A stretch of 64,000 nucleotides of DNA from Chloranthus sessilifolius (Eukaryota; Streptophyta; Magnoliopsida; Chloranthales; Chloranthaceae): positions 145,533,725 through 145,597,724 of the forward strand of contig CM037588.1 of NCBI GenBank assembly GCA_021018995.1. The letters run 5' to 3'. A program made the translations under genes and the position numbers. Below the pieces are notes generated by a model. That model saw nothing but the letters and a program-made list of their open reading frames with translations, did no database searches and was not told the origin of the DNA. Shown here piece by piece: positions 10,861 to 21,437 of the stretch (position 1 is its first letter; the number at the start of each line of letters is the position of its first letter).

Positions 10861-11760
10861 ATACTCTATTTTTTATTAGGGATAATGGTTCCTGACATTT
10901 AAACACCAATTAAACTTCCACCATTAAAATGTCACTTTTTGTCTCACACCATTGAACTATGATTACCATTGTGTCATGTGGCACACATCTATGATCAATC
11001 TAAATAGCCCAAGTGGCAATCCATTGTTGGAAAATGTCTCAGCCAAAGGATTACCTTATAAGTGGATATAACCCATCCGAACGGTGAACTTTAGTATCAA
11101 TCATCAAAATTAAGAACAATCATTGATATTAGAGTGTATAGATTGAATTTTTTCATCTCCAAAAAGTGTGATCTTTTTACCTATAGCCCTTTAATTGATG
11201 ATATATCACTTTAACGATATGGATTTCTAGGATTATACACCAATAAGTGGTGTAAGATCGCTTAAACGCTATGTGGTGCTTAAATGACAGTATGGAGGGT
11301 TAGACCCTTTCCATTATCCACCCAAAACTCTTTAACTTATCGTTATGTTGACCTGTGAGAAGTCCTTTAATAAAAAAATGAACTTATCACTAAATCGTCC
11401 ATCTCAAAACTCGAATTTTCATTATATGGACCAGCGATAAGTTTCTTTTTTTAATAAATGTTAAATTTATCACTGAATCGTCTATCCTTTTTTTTTATAA
11501 TAAATAACTGAATTGTCTATCTTAAACCTTGAACTGATCGTATTATTGACCAACGAGAATTTTTTTTTAAAAATAAAATCTAAGCTGCTAATTGCTCAAC
11601 TGTCAACATAAAGTTCAAACTTATCGTTTGATTGGCTCGACAACATGTTCAATTTTATATAAAAAATATTTAGGGTACTGGTATGTGCAATCAATATTCG
11701 GCCTCCACAGCTTGGGATTACCACCGTTATAATCGTTGACTTCTTAGAAATAGATAATTA
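10861..11760. other. Non-coding stretch left of the CACTA element
   Basis: AT-rich DNA with no convincing coding frame. 11330-11650 holds further copies of the loose repeat built on ACTTATCACTGAATCGTCC seen at 7260-7500. The last three bases, TTA, are the left copy of the CACTA target duplication. Confidence 0.6.
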
Positions 11761-11965
11761 CACTACGTGAAAAAGCCAAAAAAGCCACTGCCTTAAACAG
11801 TAGTTTTTTTTTTAAAAGCCACTGCCCTAAACAATTGTAAAAAAAGGAGTGATTTTTTTTTACCACTATACAAGATAGTGGTTTATGAACTTCAACAACA
11901 ACTGTTCTTAACAGTCAAAGAAAAAACTACTGCTTTTTTTTCAACTGTTAAGGGCAGTGGTTTTT
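11761..11965 (+). repeat. Left terminal and subterminal repeats of the CACTA element
   Basis: CACTAC terminus followed by at least seven short direct or inverted copies of CCACTGCC, AAACAGTAGTTTTT, ACCACTATACAAGATAGTGG and AACTACTGC within 200 bp. Dense short subterminal repeats are the usual transposase-binding region in this superfamily. Confidence 0.75.
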
Positions 11966-12684
11966 TTACGCAAATTTTAAAAAATATATATATATATATT
12001 TAAAAAAAAAAAATTACGTCGACAATTTTTTATGCAAATTTTTTTAAAATAATATTTTTTTTATGCTTTTTTTTAATGCAATTTTTTTTATGCCTTTTGT
12101 AATACTTTTTTTTTAATGCACTTTTTTAATGCTTTTTTTAATGCTTTTTTTTAATGCTTTAAAAAAAATTATATAAAGAAAAAAAGCTATTAATCTCATA
12201 TTTAAACACATCCATTCAATTCAAATGCAAATCATTCAATGCCATTAATAAATAAAATAGATGCCCAATTCTTTTATTCAAACAAAAGATTGCATCTCAA
12301 CCTATGATCCAACCTTTCAAATCAATCAAATATTTTAAACTTTACATGCTCAATCCTTTTATTCAAACAAAAAAAAAAAAAAAAAAAGAGTTAACAATCT
12401 AAGGACCCCATGACCTATTTTCATAATTAAAAAAAAAAAAAAAATGTGCTTCGCCTCTCTTGCCAAGTATCCCCGTCCCCTAGTGATCCGTTTGAGGTGA
12501 GCTTCAAATCAAAAAGCTTCGCCTGAAATCAAAAGGAGAATGTAATTAAATATTTATGATATTAAGCAATTAAATTGAGATATTGATGATATTGAACAAT
12601 TAAACTGATAATACTCCAAGCACATAACAAATTTTAAACACATACTTCACATAAGAACAGAAGAGCCATAGAATCAGTCTTACT
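11966..12684. other. AT-rich non-coding DNA inside the CACTA
   Basis: Long A and T runs (11990-12180, 12368-12387, 12427-12443). At about 12450-12532, on the minus strand, a TTTCAG acceptor followed by an open segment could be one more captured exon; I cannot identify it. Confidence 0.5.
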
Positions 12685-12776
12685 TTTGCGATACAATTGA
12701 AATCCCCACAAACAATAAGAGGAGCATCATTCCAATCCCTAGACATATGCCATGATGAACAGCCAGGTAGACTGCA
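12685..12776 (-). pseudogene. Captured exon resembling a CCR4-type deadenylase/EEP nuclease
   Basis: Minus-strand open segment reading ...MSRDWNDAPLIVCGDFNC... and ending in a strong donor, AAAA|GTAAGACT, at 12685/12684. The W-x-D-A-P-hydrophobic-C-G-D-F-N-C pattern is the conserved core of the exonuclease/endonuclease/phosphatase fold. In plants it is closest, from memory of the family, to CCR4 homologue deadenylases. The GDFN Asp and Asn are metal/catalytic-site residues of the fold. A CATGCAG acceptor is formed across the insertion point of the LTR element (12776/25866). Only one exon is seen. A LINE endonuclease, which shares the fold, is the main alternative, but the clean donor favours a host exon. 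Confidence 0.45.
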
Positions 12777-13331
12777 TGTAATATCTCGAAAAATCACGTT
12801 AAACAGTGACCTCGGGATCCGTGCCCGATTGGTCACAGGTTTGACCAATTAGGAGTTCAATAGTTAGCATAGAGTGTGATGAACGGATGAGATGTGATAG
12901 TTTGACTGACTGTGTGGTGTGTGATGTAAATGCGAAGTCACATACACCTATCGCGGTGCATGTGCTCAACACACAAGTGAGAGGAGAGATAAAAGGGTTT
13001 AATAACCCTAAATCTATATTTTAGGTTGTTGAGAGAGAAGTAAAGAAGAGAGAGAGAGGAGTAAAGAGGGTTGAACAAGGAGTTATTGTGAGTGATTGGA
13101 AGGGGGATTCAAGCATTAAAGAGACCGATTCAACGCGAAGAATTCGTTCAAGCCAAAGCCAACCACTTGATTTAAATCAATTTGAGATTGATTGAAGGTA
13201 AAATTCTTGTAGTTTAAATGCATAGATTAAAAGGTTAGATTGTGGTTAGATTCTAAGCCTTTATCCTTAGAAAAATGGAGGAAAAAGTAAGAGAAGAGAT
13301 TGGGAAGAACGACCAGAAATTTGAATCGGCC

Positions 13332-13830
13332 ATTCGATTAATCAAATTGAGTTTCGATTAATCGATTTTGGCCAAGAAGTTGAAAAGTCAGAGGACCCCG
13401 ATCTCGATTAATCGAATTGAGTTTCGATAAATCGACTTTGAATTTCGATTAATCGATTTGGGTAACGATTAATCAACTGGGAACCTACAGTGAACCCCAG
13501 TGGATGAAAGAAAAGAGCATGGAGAAATCGACTAATCGAAATGAGAGTTCGATTAATCGATTTAGAATTTTGATTAATCGATTTGGGATCGATTAATCAA
13601 TTTTGGGAACTCGATTACTCGAATTGAGAATCGACTGGATAGAATGGAGAATTTCGATTAATCGAATGGGGATTCGATTAATCGAATGGGGATTCGATTA
13701 ATCGAATGGGAATCTCGATTAATCGATTTGAGAATCGATTAATCGATATTGAATTTCGATTAATCAATTTTGGAAATCGATTAATCGAATCAGATTCAAT
13801 TAATCGATTTTGGGGTTCGATTAATCGACT
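13332..13830. repeat. TCGATTAATCGA palindrome array (5' LTR)
   Basis: About 17 full or near-full palindromes with variable short spacers. The peptide-like frames on both strands here follow from the repeat. Confidence 0.9.
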
Positions 13831-14542
13831 GTGCCAGTTTTTGTTGACTTTTGAGTTTGACTTTAAGATTCTTGGAGGGTCTTGGACCTTCTTTATTACA
13901 TCTTTAGTGATGTATTTCACATGTTACGTGATACCATAGGTGGTACATTTGAGCTTGGACACAAGGAGCCACGTGGGACCTTGATGCATGATCAGACAGA
14001 GACTTGAGGTAGGGAACACCTTGAACATGTACTTTATTTTGCAAGAGCATGTATGTAGTGATATAGAATTCAATTCAAAATGTTTTTATTGCTTAAGAGT
14101 TTGTGAAAAGTGTGTGTGCGTGACATCAATAAGAGTAATTATAATGAGCCATCCCCAGGGGATGAGGAAGTAAAGAGGTAAGAGCATCAGGTGTGATGCA
14201 AGTAAATGGATACATCCCAGAGATGTATCCAAGATTGAATCATGTTTGATAGGGCCTAACTGATATAAGATAGCACAATTGCACGGTGAATAACTATATA
14301 TAAAGCACCTGATACTTTTGTTATTTGAGGTTTGATAGGGTACCCCACCGACGTGGTGGGATATCCATAATGACCGACCGGGATATTCGTGACCGTCTGT
14401 GGCAAAACCTTAGGCCGTCGGAGGCTTATCCAGGTACATAGGCACACCCGGTTGATTTGAGACAAGTGAAACCCCGCCACCAATCCCCAGGGGAAAGGGG
14501 CTTGGGTACTATTTGTATTCCCAGGGAATATGTTTAAAACTG

Positions 14543-14552
14543 TCTATATAGA
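14543..14552 (+). promoter_or_regulatory. Candidate TATA box of the LTR promoter
   Basis: TCTATATAGA within an ACTGTCTATATAGATGACGATG block that is conserved in A1 (about 5970), in the 3' LTR (about 25095) and in the inverted copy at 25-35, but mutated in A2. If it is the TATA box, transcription would start near 14575 and the acidic frame would lie in the transcript leader. Start site not verified. Confidence 0.35.
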
Positions 14553-14805
14553 TGACGATGATGGGTATCTCATCGGGGCTCGATGCTATATTGCTCGGGG
14601 ATTACTTAAGTTGAAAGTTTAAGTTTTGCTTTAGGCCTTTTCAGCGTCATTCATGAATAAGTAAAAGACATGAGTAAACTACCAGTAAAACGTGATGCTT
14701 TTCAACTGTTTTTCATCGGTAACTGCATAGACCCATCATGCATGGCATATCATGGAATATATGTGAGTGATAATTTATATGTTCAATTGTGTTCTGTTCC
14801 CTATT

Positions 14806-14822
14806 GAGCTAGGATGTAGCTC
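14806..14822 (+). other. Conserved GAGCT/AGCTC hairpin (5' LTR)
   Basis: Five-base perfect stem GAGCT/AGCTC around a 7-base loop, at the same place relative to the acidic frame in A1 (6232-6248), A2 (9687-9703), the 3' LTR (25358-25374), B1 (2115-2133), B2 (55854-55871) and C1 (60186-60203). Confidence 0.6.
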
Positions 14823-14839
14823 ACCCTATAGACTATACG

Positions 14840-14932
14840 TCGCAGGTCCACTACTAGCATGAGGCTTGAGGAGGCGGACCTCGTGACTTCGGACCTAGCA
14901 CATTGGAGCCACCTCCTAAGTATTTCTTCTAG
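14840..14932 (+). pseudogene. Acidic LTR-encoded short frame, deleted copy (5' LTR)
   Basis: Keeps the start of the segment and the final ATTTCTTCTAG end but has lost part of the acidic middle, so the frame is disrupted. The 3' LTR copy at 25395-25501 is intact. Confidence 0.4.
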
Positions 14933-15293
14933 AGGACTCCGTTGTGCAGCTTTGAAGGTTTTTGAGAGATTTTGTACGACTTGGTATGTCAAGCCTTGTT
15001 TTGATTAAACAATGTATAAACATAGATTTGGGATAATTCTTTTGGGCGAACTATCCATGATGATTAACTATCATCGATGGTTCGGATCGGTTCTCTGTTC
15101 ATGTAGAGGCATGAGGGTAGAACTGTATTTTGAGAAATGCTCATATAGTAATTTAATTCCACAGCTTCATTTACTATTTCAATTCAATTCGTAGCTTGAT
15201 ATACCAATGCCCCATGCATAGCTTAGGGGCACGGTCAAGATGATCGTGCTGATGGCACGGGTTTCGAGGTGCCAAAATCTGGGCTGTCATAGT

Positions 15294-15305
15294 TGGTATC
15301 AGAGC
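15294..15305 (+). promoter_or_regulatory. Primer-binding site, initiator-Met tRNA
   Basis: TGGTATCAGAGC, two bases inside the 5' LTR, is the standard plant initiator-methionine-tRNA primer-binding site used to start minus-strand DNA synthesis. Confidence 0.93.
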
Positions 15306-15382
15306 TATTTCTTTTAGCAATTCTGACAATCACTCTTTTTATCAGAACATAGGGACTTCTGCTAATGAAACTTTAGTTTCAA

Positions 15383-16756
15383 ATGCAGCCGCAAATGTCA
15401 TCTAGAGGAAGAGGCCGAGTGGGGAGGCCAGCGGAAATTAGTGGAGATGATTACATCTCTCCTACCAATAGGGTACCTTTAGGAGGTACCGAGGCCCGAG
15501 GGGGCAGTAGTAGTAGACAACATGATGATGAGGATCGATATTGTCAGGATCAAGATCAAAGAGAACAGGAAAGAGTTAGAGAAAGACAAGAGGATAGAGA
15601 GGAGCGACAAAGGATGATGCATACCATGGAGACCATGGCGTACATGGCACAACAAGCGCATCCTTTGCGGCTCATGCGAGAGAAGACGGACCACCTACAC
15701 CACCTGTAGGACCCGCACTGCCTGTGCCCTCATCCTTTACTGAGTTTAAGAGGATGAGACCTCCTTCATTTCTGGCGCGGAACACGATGGCAGCTGAAAA
15801 TTGGCTGATGGAAATGGAGAAGGTCTTTAGCGTGCTGACATGCACGGAAGATGAGAGTGTGAGATGGGCAGCCTACATGCTAGATGGGGAGGCTGGGCCT
15901 TGGTGGAAGTCCGTGATAAGGACTAGGGCTCAGGAGACCCCGGTGTTGCCCTGGACGTGGGAGGAGTTTGTTGAGCAGTTCAACAAACAATATTTTTCGG
16001 AAGTAGTAAGAAATCAACTTGAGATACAATTTCTACAATTAGTGCAAGGGAGAATGACAGTGAGAGAATATGGGGTGGAGTTTCTATGACTTGCCCGTTT
16101 TGCTCTGGATTACGTCGCTATCGACGTGATGAAGTCGAAGAGGTTTCAGCAAGGCTTGAAGCCTGAGGTTAGGGGAGGCGTAGCTCCATTTCAGCTGAGG
16201 ACGTATGAAGAGGTCGTGAGCAAGGCATTGGTATTGGAAGAAGAAAATACAAATAGATATAGACAGAGAGAGCAGCAGAGAGGAGGAAATGATCAAGGAA
16301 GATCGGGGAACTACGAACCAGTGAATAAAAAGCCGAGGTTCGTGGTCCAAAATCAGAGACCATAGTTCCAAGGGGGTTTCGGAAGGTCGGCGCAACAACA
16401 ACACCAACAGAGGTTTCCATTACTTGCGTCGAGGAGACCTTTACGCTATGAGAGCTCTGCCATGTCTACTGGCGCCACTATCACACAGGGTTCTCGTACC
16501 GTTTCTTCCGCGCCTCGAGAGACTTGTGCAAAGTGTGGCAAGCCTCATAGAACGGTGGATTGCAGAGAAGAGACTAGGGGTTATTTCCGATATGGCAAGG
16601 TGGGCCACTTGATCAAGGATTGCCCCGAGACGGATAAAGGAAAGACGGCTTCGGTTGCAGCACCACGACCCATTCAAGCACGGAAGCCGGTCGTTCATGG
16701 GAGAGCCTATGCAGTCACTGCTCAGGAAGCAGGGAACGTGCATGACGTCATCTAAG
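15383..16756 (+). pseudogene. gag: gag polyprotein, broken
   Basis: The ATG at 15383 opens an Arg/Glu/Gln-rich leader. The frame shifts near 15660-15680, and the capsid-like part then reads on in one frame from about 15690 to 16755 (AENWLMEMEKVF, GPWWKS, WEEFVEQFNKQYF, QGRMTVREYGVEF), typical of Ty3/gypsy gag. In-frame stops occur at 16087 (TGA), 16363 (TAG) and 16753 (TAA). The nucleocapsid has one CCHC-like knuckle (CAKCGKPHRTVDC). The second (YFRYGKVGHLIKDC) has both leading Cys changed to Tyr, which is consistent with G-to-A change and should stop it binding zinc. The reading frame rejoins protease in frame if the gap at 16757-16924 is spliced out. Confidence 0.88.
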
Positions 16757-16924
16757 GTGAGACTCTTTTAAATTAAAGAAATTTCCATTTCATTAAAATT
16801 TTAGATAGAGAAGGTGCATGCATTAGGAATTTGTATAGATTCTTTTTCTCAATACTAAATTTATATGTGCATTAGGGGTGTAAATTGATGTGTAAATTAT
16901 TGTATGTATGTATGTATACTATAG
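16757..16924 (+). other. Candidate spliceosomal intron between gag and protease
   Basis: 168 nt, AT-rich, beginning GTGAGACT and ending ACTATAG. Joining 16756 to 16925 gives ...DVI-stop-GTLTIY..., which puts gag and protease in the same frame. The only obstacle is one TAA codon at the joint. The gap contains stops in the surrounding frame and shows no gag or protease similarity. Confidence 0.45.
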
Positions 16925-17235
16925 GTACTTTAACTATATATGAGAAAGAATGCTTCGTAGGATATGACACTAGAGTGTTGATAGACCCAGGGTCTACCCA
17001 CTCATTTGTCACTCCACGTTTTGCCAAGAGGATGAAGATTGCTCCAGAGGTGTTGGACTTCGTCCTATCTGTGTCTATTCCGACTGGAGAGTTAGTGGAC
17101 ACGGAGTTAGCTTGCAAATCCATCATTGTAGCAGTTCGAGACCTAGAGGTGCATGAGTTGGAAGCAAAGTTGATACTGCTGGACATGCAAGGGTTTGATG
17201 TGATCCTTGGCATGGACTGGTTGGCTGACAACGTA
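16925..17235 (+). pseudogene. Aspartic protease domain
   Basis: Reads GTLTIY, then the active-site region LIDPGSTHSFV, then [16 protein letters not shown], the flap/second-half signature of gypsy proteases. The usual D-S/T-G triad is D-P-G here, which would probably reduce activity. A frameshift near 17229, just after the DWLADN region, moves into the frame of the reverse transcriptase. Confidence 0.85.
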
Positions 17236-18190
17236 CAGCGATCGATTGCAGAACAACAAGGTCGTCATTTTCAGACCCAATACAAGAAGATCATTTCGGT
17301 TGCAAGGAGTGAGGTCATCATCTATGCCCGATCTCGTGATGGGCGAGAAAATGATCAAAAGGGTTCGATGGATACTTGGCTTTCTTAAAAAGGGACAAGG
17401 AAGAAAAGAACATCATCTACGAGATAGCGGTTATGCGAGACTTAAATCGGCGTGTTTCGGAAGAATTGCACGAATTACCTCCGAGAAGAAAGTAGAATTC
17501 GCCATTGACTTAGCACCGGGAACGGAGCCTATTTCGAAAGCGCCATATAGAATGGCTCCTGCTGAGTTGAAGGAGTTGAAAGAACAACTGCAAGAGCTCA
17601 TGGACAAGGGGTTTGTTAGACCGAGTGTGTCTCCATGGGGAGCACCGGTTTTGTTTGTCAAGAAGAAAGATAGGTCAATGCGGCTATGCATTAACTATCG
17701 ACAATTGAACAAACTCACTGTGAAGAACCGCTACCCTTTGCCTAGAATTGACGATTTTTTCGATCAGCTGCAAGGAGCAAGGTATTTTTTCAAGATCGAT
17801 CTGAGATCTGGATACCATCAGTTGCGAGTCAAGGCAGAGGACATCCAGAAGATAGCTTTCAGGACACGGTATGGACACTATGAATTCCTTGTGATGCCGT
17901 TTGGGTTGATGAATGCTCCGGTGTCGTTTATGGATCTGATGAATCGAGTGTTTAAACCACACTTGGACTCCTGCGTCGTAGTGTTCGTTGATGATATCTT
18001 GATATACTCCAAATCCAAGACGGAACACGAAGAACATTTGAGGATTGCTCTACAGACGCTACGTGAACACCAATTGTACGCCAAACTCAGCAAATGTGAG
18101 TTTTGGTTGGAAGAGGTTAGCTTTTTGGGACATGTTGTCTCAAAGCATGGTGTCACTGTAGATCCAGCAAAGATAGAAGCAGTGGTTTAA
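17230..18190 (+). pseudogene. Reverse transcriptase domain
   Basis: Contains the linker [10 protein letters not shown], then [20 protein letters not shown], then [51 protein letters not shown] and the catalytic [10 protein letters not shown]. The polymerase signature Asp residues are intact. The frame ends at 18190 where a one-base insertion (GTTTAAATGG where GTTAAATGG is expected) creates a stop; the sequence continues in another frame. Confidence 0.93.
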
Positions 18191-20330
18191 ATGGGAGCAA
18201 CCAAAGATAGTGACCGATGTCCGAAGTTTTCTGGGCTTAGCAGGCTATTATCGACGTTTCGTCGAGGGGTTTTCAAAGATATCGAGACCTCTCACGAAGC
18301 TGACACGCAAGGATTCAAGATTTGAGTGGAGTGAGGCATGCGAGAAGAGTTTTCAAGAACTCAAGACGAGACTCACTTCAGCTCCAGTGCTAGCGATTCC
18401 TTGAGCGATGGAGGATCGCGGTGTCTGTGATGCGTCATATAATGGTTTAGGTTGTGTGCTCAACCAACACAAGAAGGTGACAACTTACGGATCAAGACAG
18501 CTGAAAGAACACGAGAAAAATTATCCGATTCATGACTTGGAGCTAGCAGCAGTCATTTTTGCGCTGAAAATTTGGAGACATTACTTGTATGGTGAGACGT
18601 TTGAAATTTTCACCGATCATAAGAGCCTCAGATACCTGTTTACACAGAAGGAGCTCAACATGAGACAGCGCAGATGGATGGAGTTCCTCAAGGATTATGA
18701 TTGTTCTATACAGTACCATCCAGGCAAGGCGAACGTAGTAGCCGACGCCTTGAGTCGGAAGAGTTCAGCTCAGTTAGCTTGTTTGATTTTGGGTATGCAC
18801 CGGTGGAAATTATTGGAAGACCTGGCACTTTACAATGCGAACATTGAGTCGAAAGCTACAGAATCCTTTTTGGCTAACATATCAGTGAAGCCAGTAATAT
18901 TTGAGCATATCCACGATCTACAGATGAACGATCCGACATTAACAAAGATTCATCAAGACGTGAGTGAGGGCATCAGGTCGGACTTCTCAGTCAAAGAAGA
19001 TGGTTCTTTATTGTTCAAGGGTCGTCTCTGCATTCCAGACAATGCCGATCTAAGAAGAACAATTCTTGATGAAGCCCATAAGTCAAATTATGCTATCCAC
19101 CCTGGTAGCACCAAAATGTACCAAGACTTGAAAAAGAACTACTGGTGGAGAGGTTTGAAGCAAGACGTGACCGAATACGTGTCACGGTGTTTGACTTGTC
19201 AGCAGGTGAAGATTGATCATAGACATCCTGCTGGACTATTACAGCCTTTACCAATACCAGAATGGAAGTGGGAATCGATCTCAATGGATTTCATTGTTGG
19301 ATTGCCGCGTACTGCCAAGAGACACAATGCCATTTGGGTCGTCATAGATCGATTGACCAAATCAGCGCACTTTTTGCCGTACAATACAATGTATACTGCA
19401 GGAAGACTGGCAGACTTATACATGAAGGAGATTGTAAGACTACACGGGATTCCAAGCAGCATAGTTTCAAATCGTGATCCACTTTATACGTCTAAGTTTT
19501 GGAAGAAATTTCAAGAAGGAATGGGAACACAACTAGATTTTAGTTCAGCTTTCCATCCTCAAACCGATGGGCAAACCGAACGAGTGAACCAAGTGATAGA
19601 AGACATGCTCAGAGCGTGCATGCTGGATATGCAAGGATACTGGGATGAGTATCTACCGTTGATCGAATTTGCATACAACAACAGTTTCCAAACGAGCATT
19701 GGCATGGCACCGTATAAAGATCTGTATGGACGACGATGCAAATCACCCCTCAATTGGGAAGAAACATGTGAGAAATTTATTTTAGGGCCAAAACTACTTG
19801 AAGACAACGCCACCGTCGTTCGAATAATCAGAGAGAGGCTGAAGTCAGCACAGAGCAGACAGAAAAGTTACGCCGACATCAAGCGGACTAGTGTCGACTA
19901 TAAAGTGGGTGAACACGTGCTTGTGAAAGTGTCACCTATGAAAGGCATAATGAGGTTTGGCAAGAGAGGGAAGTTAAGTCCCCGTTATGTTGGACCATTT
20001 GAAATTTTGGGACGCGTAGGTGAAGTTGCGTATTGCATTGGCTTACCACCGCTATTTGATCGGGTACATAACATTTTCCACATATCGATGCTCAGAAAGT
20101 ATGTGAACGATCCATCTCATGTGTTAGGAAGTCAACCTATGGAGATGTGTGAGGACATGAGCATGATAGAGAAACCAGTGGAAATCTTGGATCGAAAGGA
20201 ACAAGTATTGCGCACTAAAGTGATTCCCTTAGTGCTTGTTCGATGGAAAAATCATCCGAACGAAGAAGCTACATGGGAACGAGAGGCCGATGTGAAAGAA
20301 CAATATCTAGCCTTGTTTCCAACGACTTGA
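18191..20330 (+). pseudogene. RNase H, integrase and chromodomain-like end of pol
   Basis: One frame with a single TGA at 18402. Order: RT thumb ([14 protein letters not shown]), RNase H ([41 protein letters not shown]), then integrase: a partial HHCC finger ending [29 protein letters not shown], and a C-terminal [11 protein letters not shown] / [14 protein letters not shown] module. The last 50 residues ([20 protein letters not shown], then W-x-x-x-x-x-E-E-A-T-W-E) match the chromodomain-like tail of Tekay/Del elements. The second catalytic Asp is Asn: SNRDP at 19467-19481 where SDRDP is usual. Integration would therefore need proteins from another copy. Confidence 0.93.
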
Positions 20331-20535
20331 GAATTCAATGTAAACTACAAACATGTTTGTGGAATCTCAATAATACTTGTAATTCAATGGAAGTTTTGAT
20401 CAAAGTATGATAAAGGAACAAATTTTCATATATACATGACCTTGAGGATGTGTTTTGTGGAACTAAGGATCACTTGATGTCATAAACTACAAGAGAAATT
20501 AAATAAACAAAGAACTTGAAAATCTACAGAAATTG
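20331..20535 (+). other. Non-coding spacer after pol
   Basis: About 200 bp with no coding frame, between the pol stop and the internal palindrome array. Confidence 0.6.
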
Positions 20536-20539
20536 GGCA

Positions 20540-21290
20540 AATCCGATTAATCGAATTTCAAATCGATTAATCGATTTGGAATTTCGATTAATCGACTTTG
20601 TTCGATTAGTCGACTGGCATGTGCTAGTGACTGTAAACTTGAGTACGAATTAGAAAACATACAGAATGAAAATTCGATTAATCGATTTAGGTTTCGACTA
20701 ATCAATTTAGATTTTCGATTAATCGAACTGCATGTTTGATTAATCGAACAAACTGGGAATCTTAGAAGAATTTAGAGGGAATTACTGAAATTTTGATTAA
20801 TCAAGGAGATTTCGATTAATCGATTTGCGATTTTGATTAATCGAACTGGGAGTTCGATTAATCGAATAACTTAAGGGACTTATGAAAATTTTAAGTCAGA
20901 GAAACAATTTCGATTAATCGATTTGAGATTTCGGTTAATCGAACCATAGTTCGACTAATCGAAGAATTTAAAGAATCCTAAAAATTTTGGAAGGGACTGC
21001 ACGATTTCGATTAATCGAAGTGGATTTCGATTAATCGATTTTGAAATTTCGATTAATCGAAATGGATTTCGATTAATCGACTGGCTCGCGCCAGTGAGCT
21101 CTAAAACTTGAATTTTTAAACGGATACGATTTCAATTAATCGAAATGATTTCGATTAATTGATTTTGACTTTCGACTAATCGATTTTGGAAATCGATTAA
21201 TCGATTTTGGAAATCGATTAATCGATTTTGCGCGGCTTAACCTAGTTTTGAATCTCGATTAATCGACTTTGGATTTCGATTAATCGAGCC
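20540..21290. repeat. TCGATTAATCGA palindrome array inside the element, outside the LTRs
   Basis: About 25 full or near-full palindromes between pol and the accessory ORF. They are embedded in different spacer sequence from the LTR arrays, so this is a separate array of the same motif and not a duplicated LTR piece. Confidence 0.9.
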
Positions 21291-21296
21291 GGGGCC

Positions 21297-21310
21297 TATA
21301 TATATAAAAT
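21297..21310 (+). promoter_or_regulatory. Candidate TATA box for the accessory ORF
   Basis: TATATATATAAAAT directly after the internal palindrome array and 128-224 bp ahead of the first ATGs of the accessory ORF. A CT-rich patch (TTCTTCTTCTTCTTCTTC, about 21363-21383) follows, typical of plant promoter/leader sequence. Confidence 0.45.
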
Positions 21311-21437
21311 TGGGGATTTCACTCCCCATTCGAAATCATTTGATTTTTTTTCTCATTGGGCATTTCTTCTTCTTCTTCTTCTCCAACCATCCGACGCCCT
21401 AGGGTTGCATCTCCGTTGGTTTTCGGATCGGATTCAC

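Larger units (their letters stand above)
12777..15291 (+). repeat. 5' LTR of the full family-A element
   Basis: Starts TGTAATATCTCG and ends CTGGGCTGTCATA (the usual final CACA is mutated to CATA). Compared with the 3' LTR it has small deletions near 13155 and in the acidic-frame region (14845-14930). Confidence 0.92.

Noticed and set aside
12600-12848. One 82-codon minus-strand gene including the GDFN motif
   Set aside because: The frame runs from the retrotransposon LTR into the captured exon; the true exon ends at the GTAAG donor at 12684 and its other side is beyond the insertion.
13678-13939. Open frames on both strands with repeated SINRF / NRLIE peptides (also at 665-1100, 5203-5517 and 24240-24501)
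   Set aside because: They are direct translations of the TCGATTAATCGA array; a palindrome gives similar peptides on both strands, and frames are not conserved between copies.
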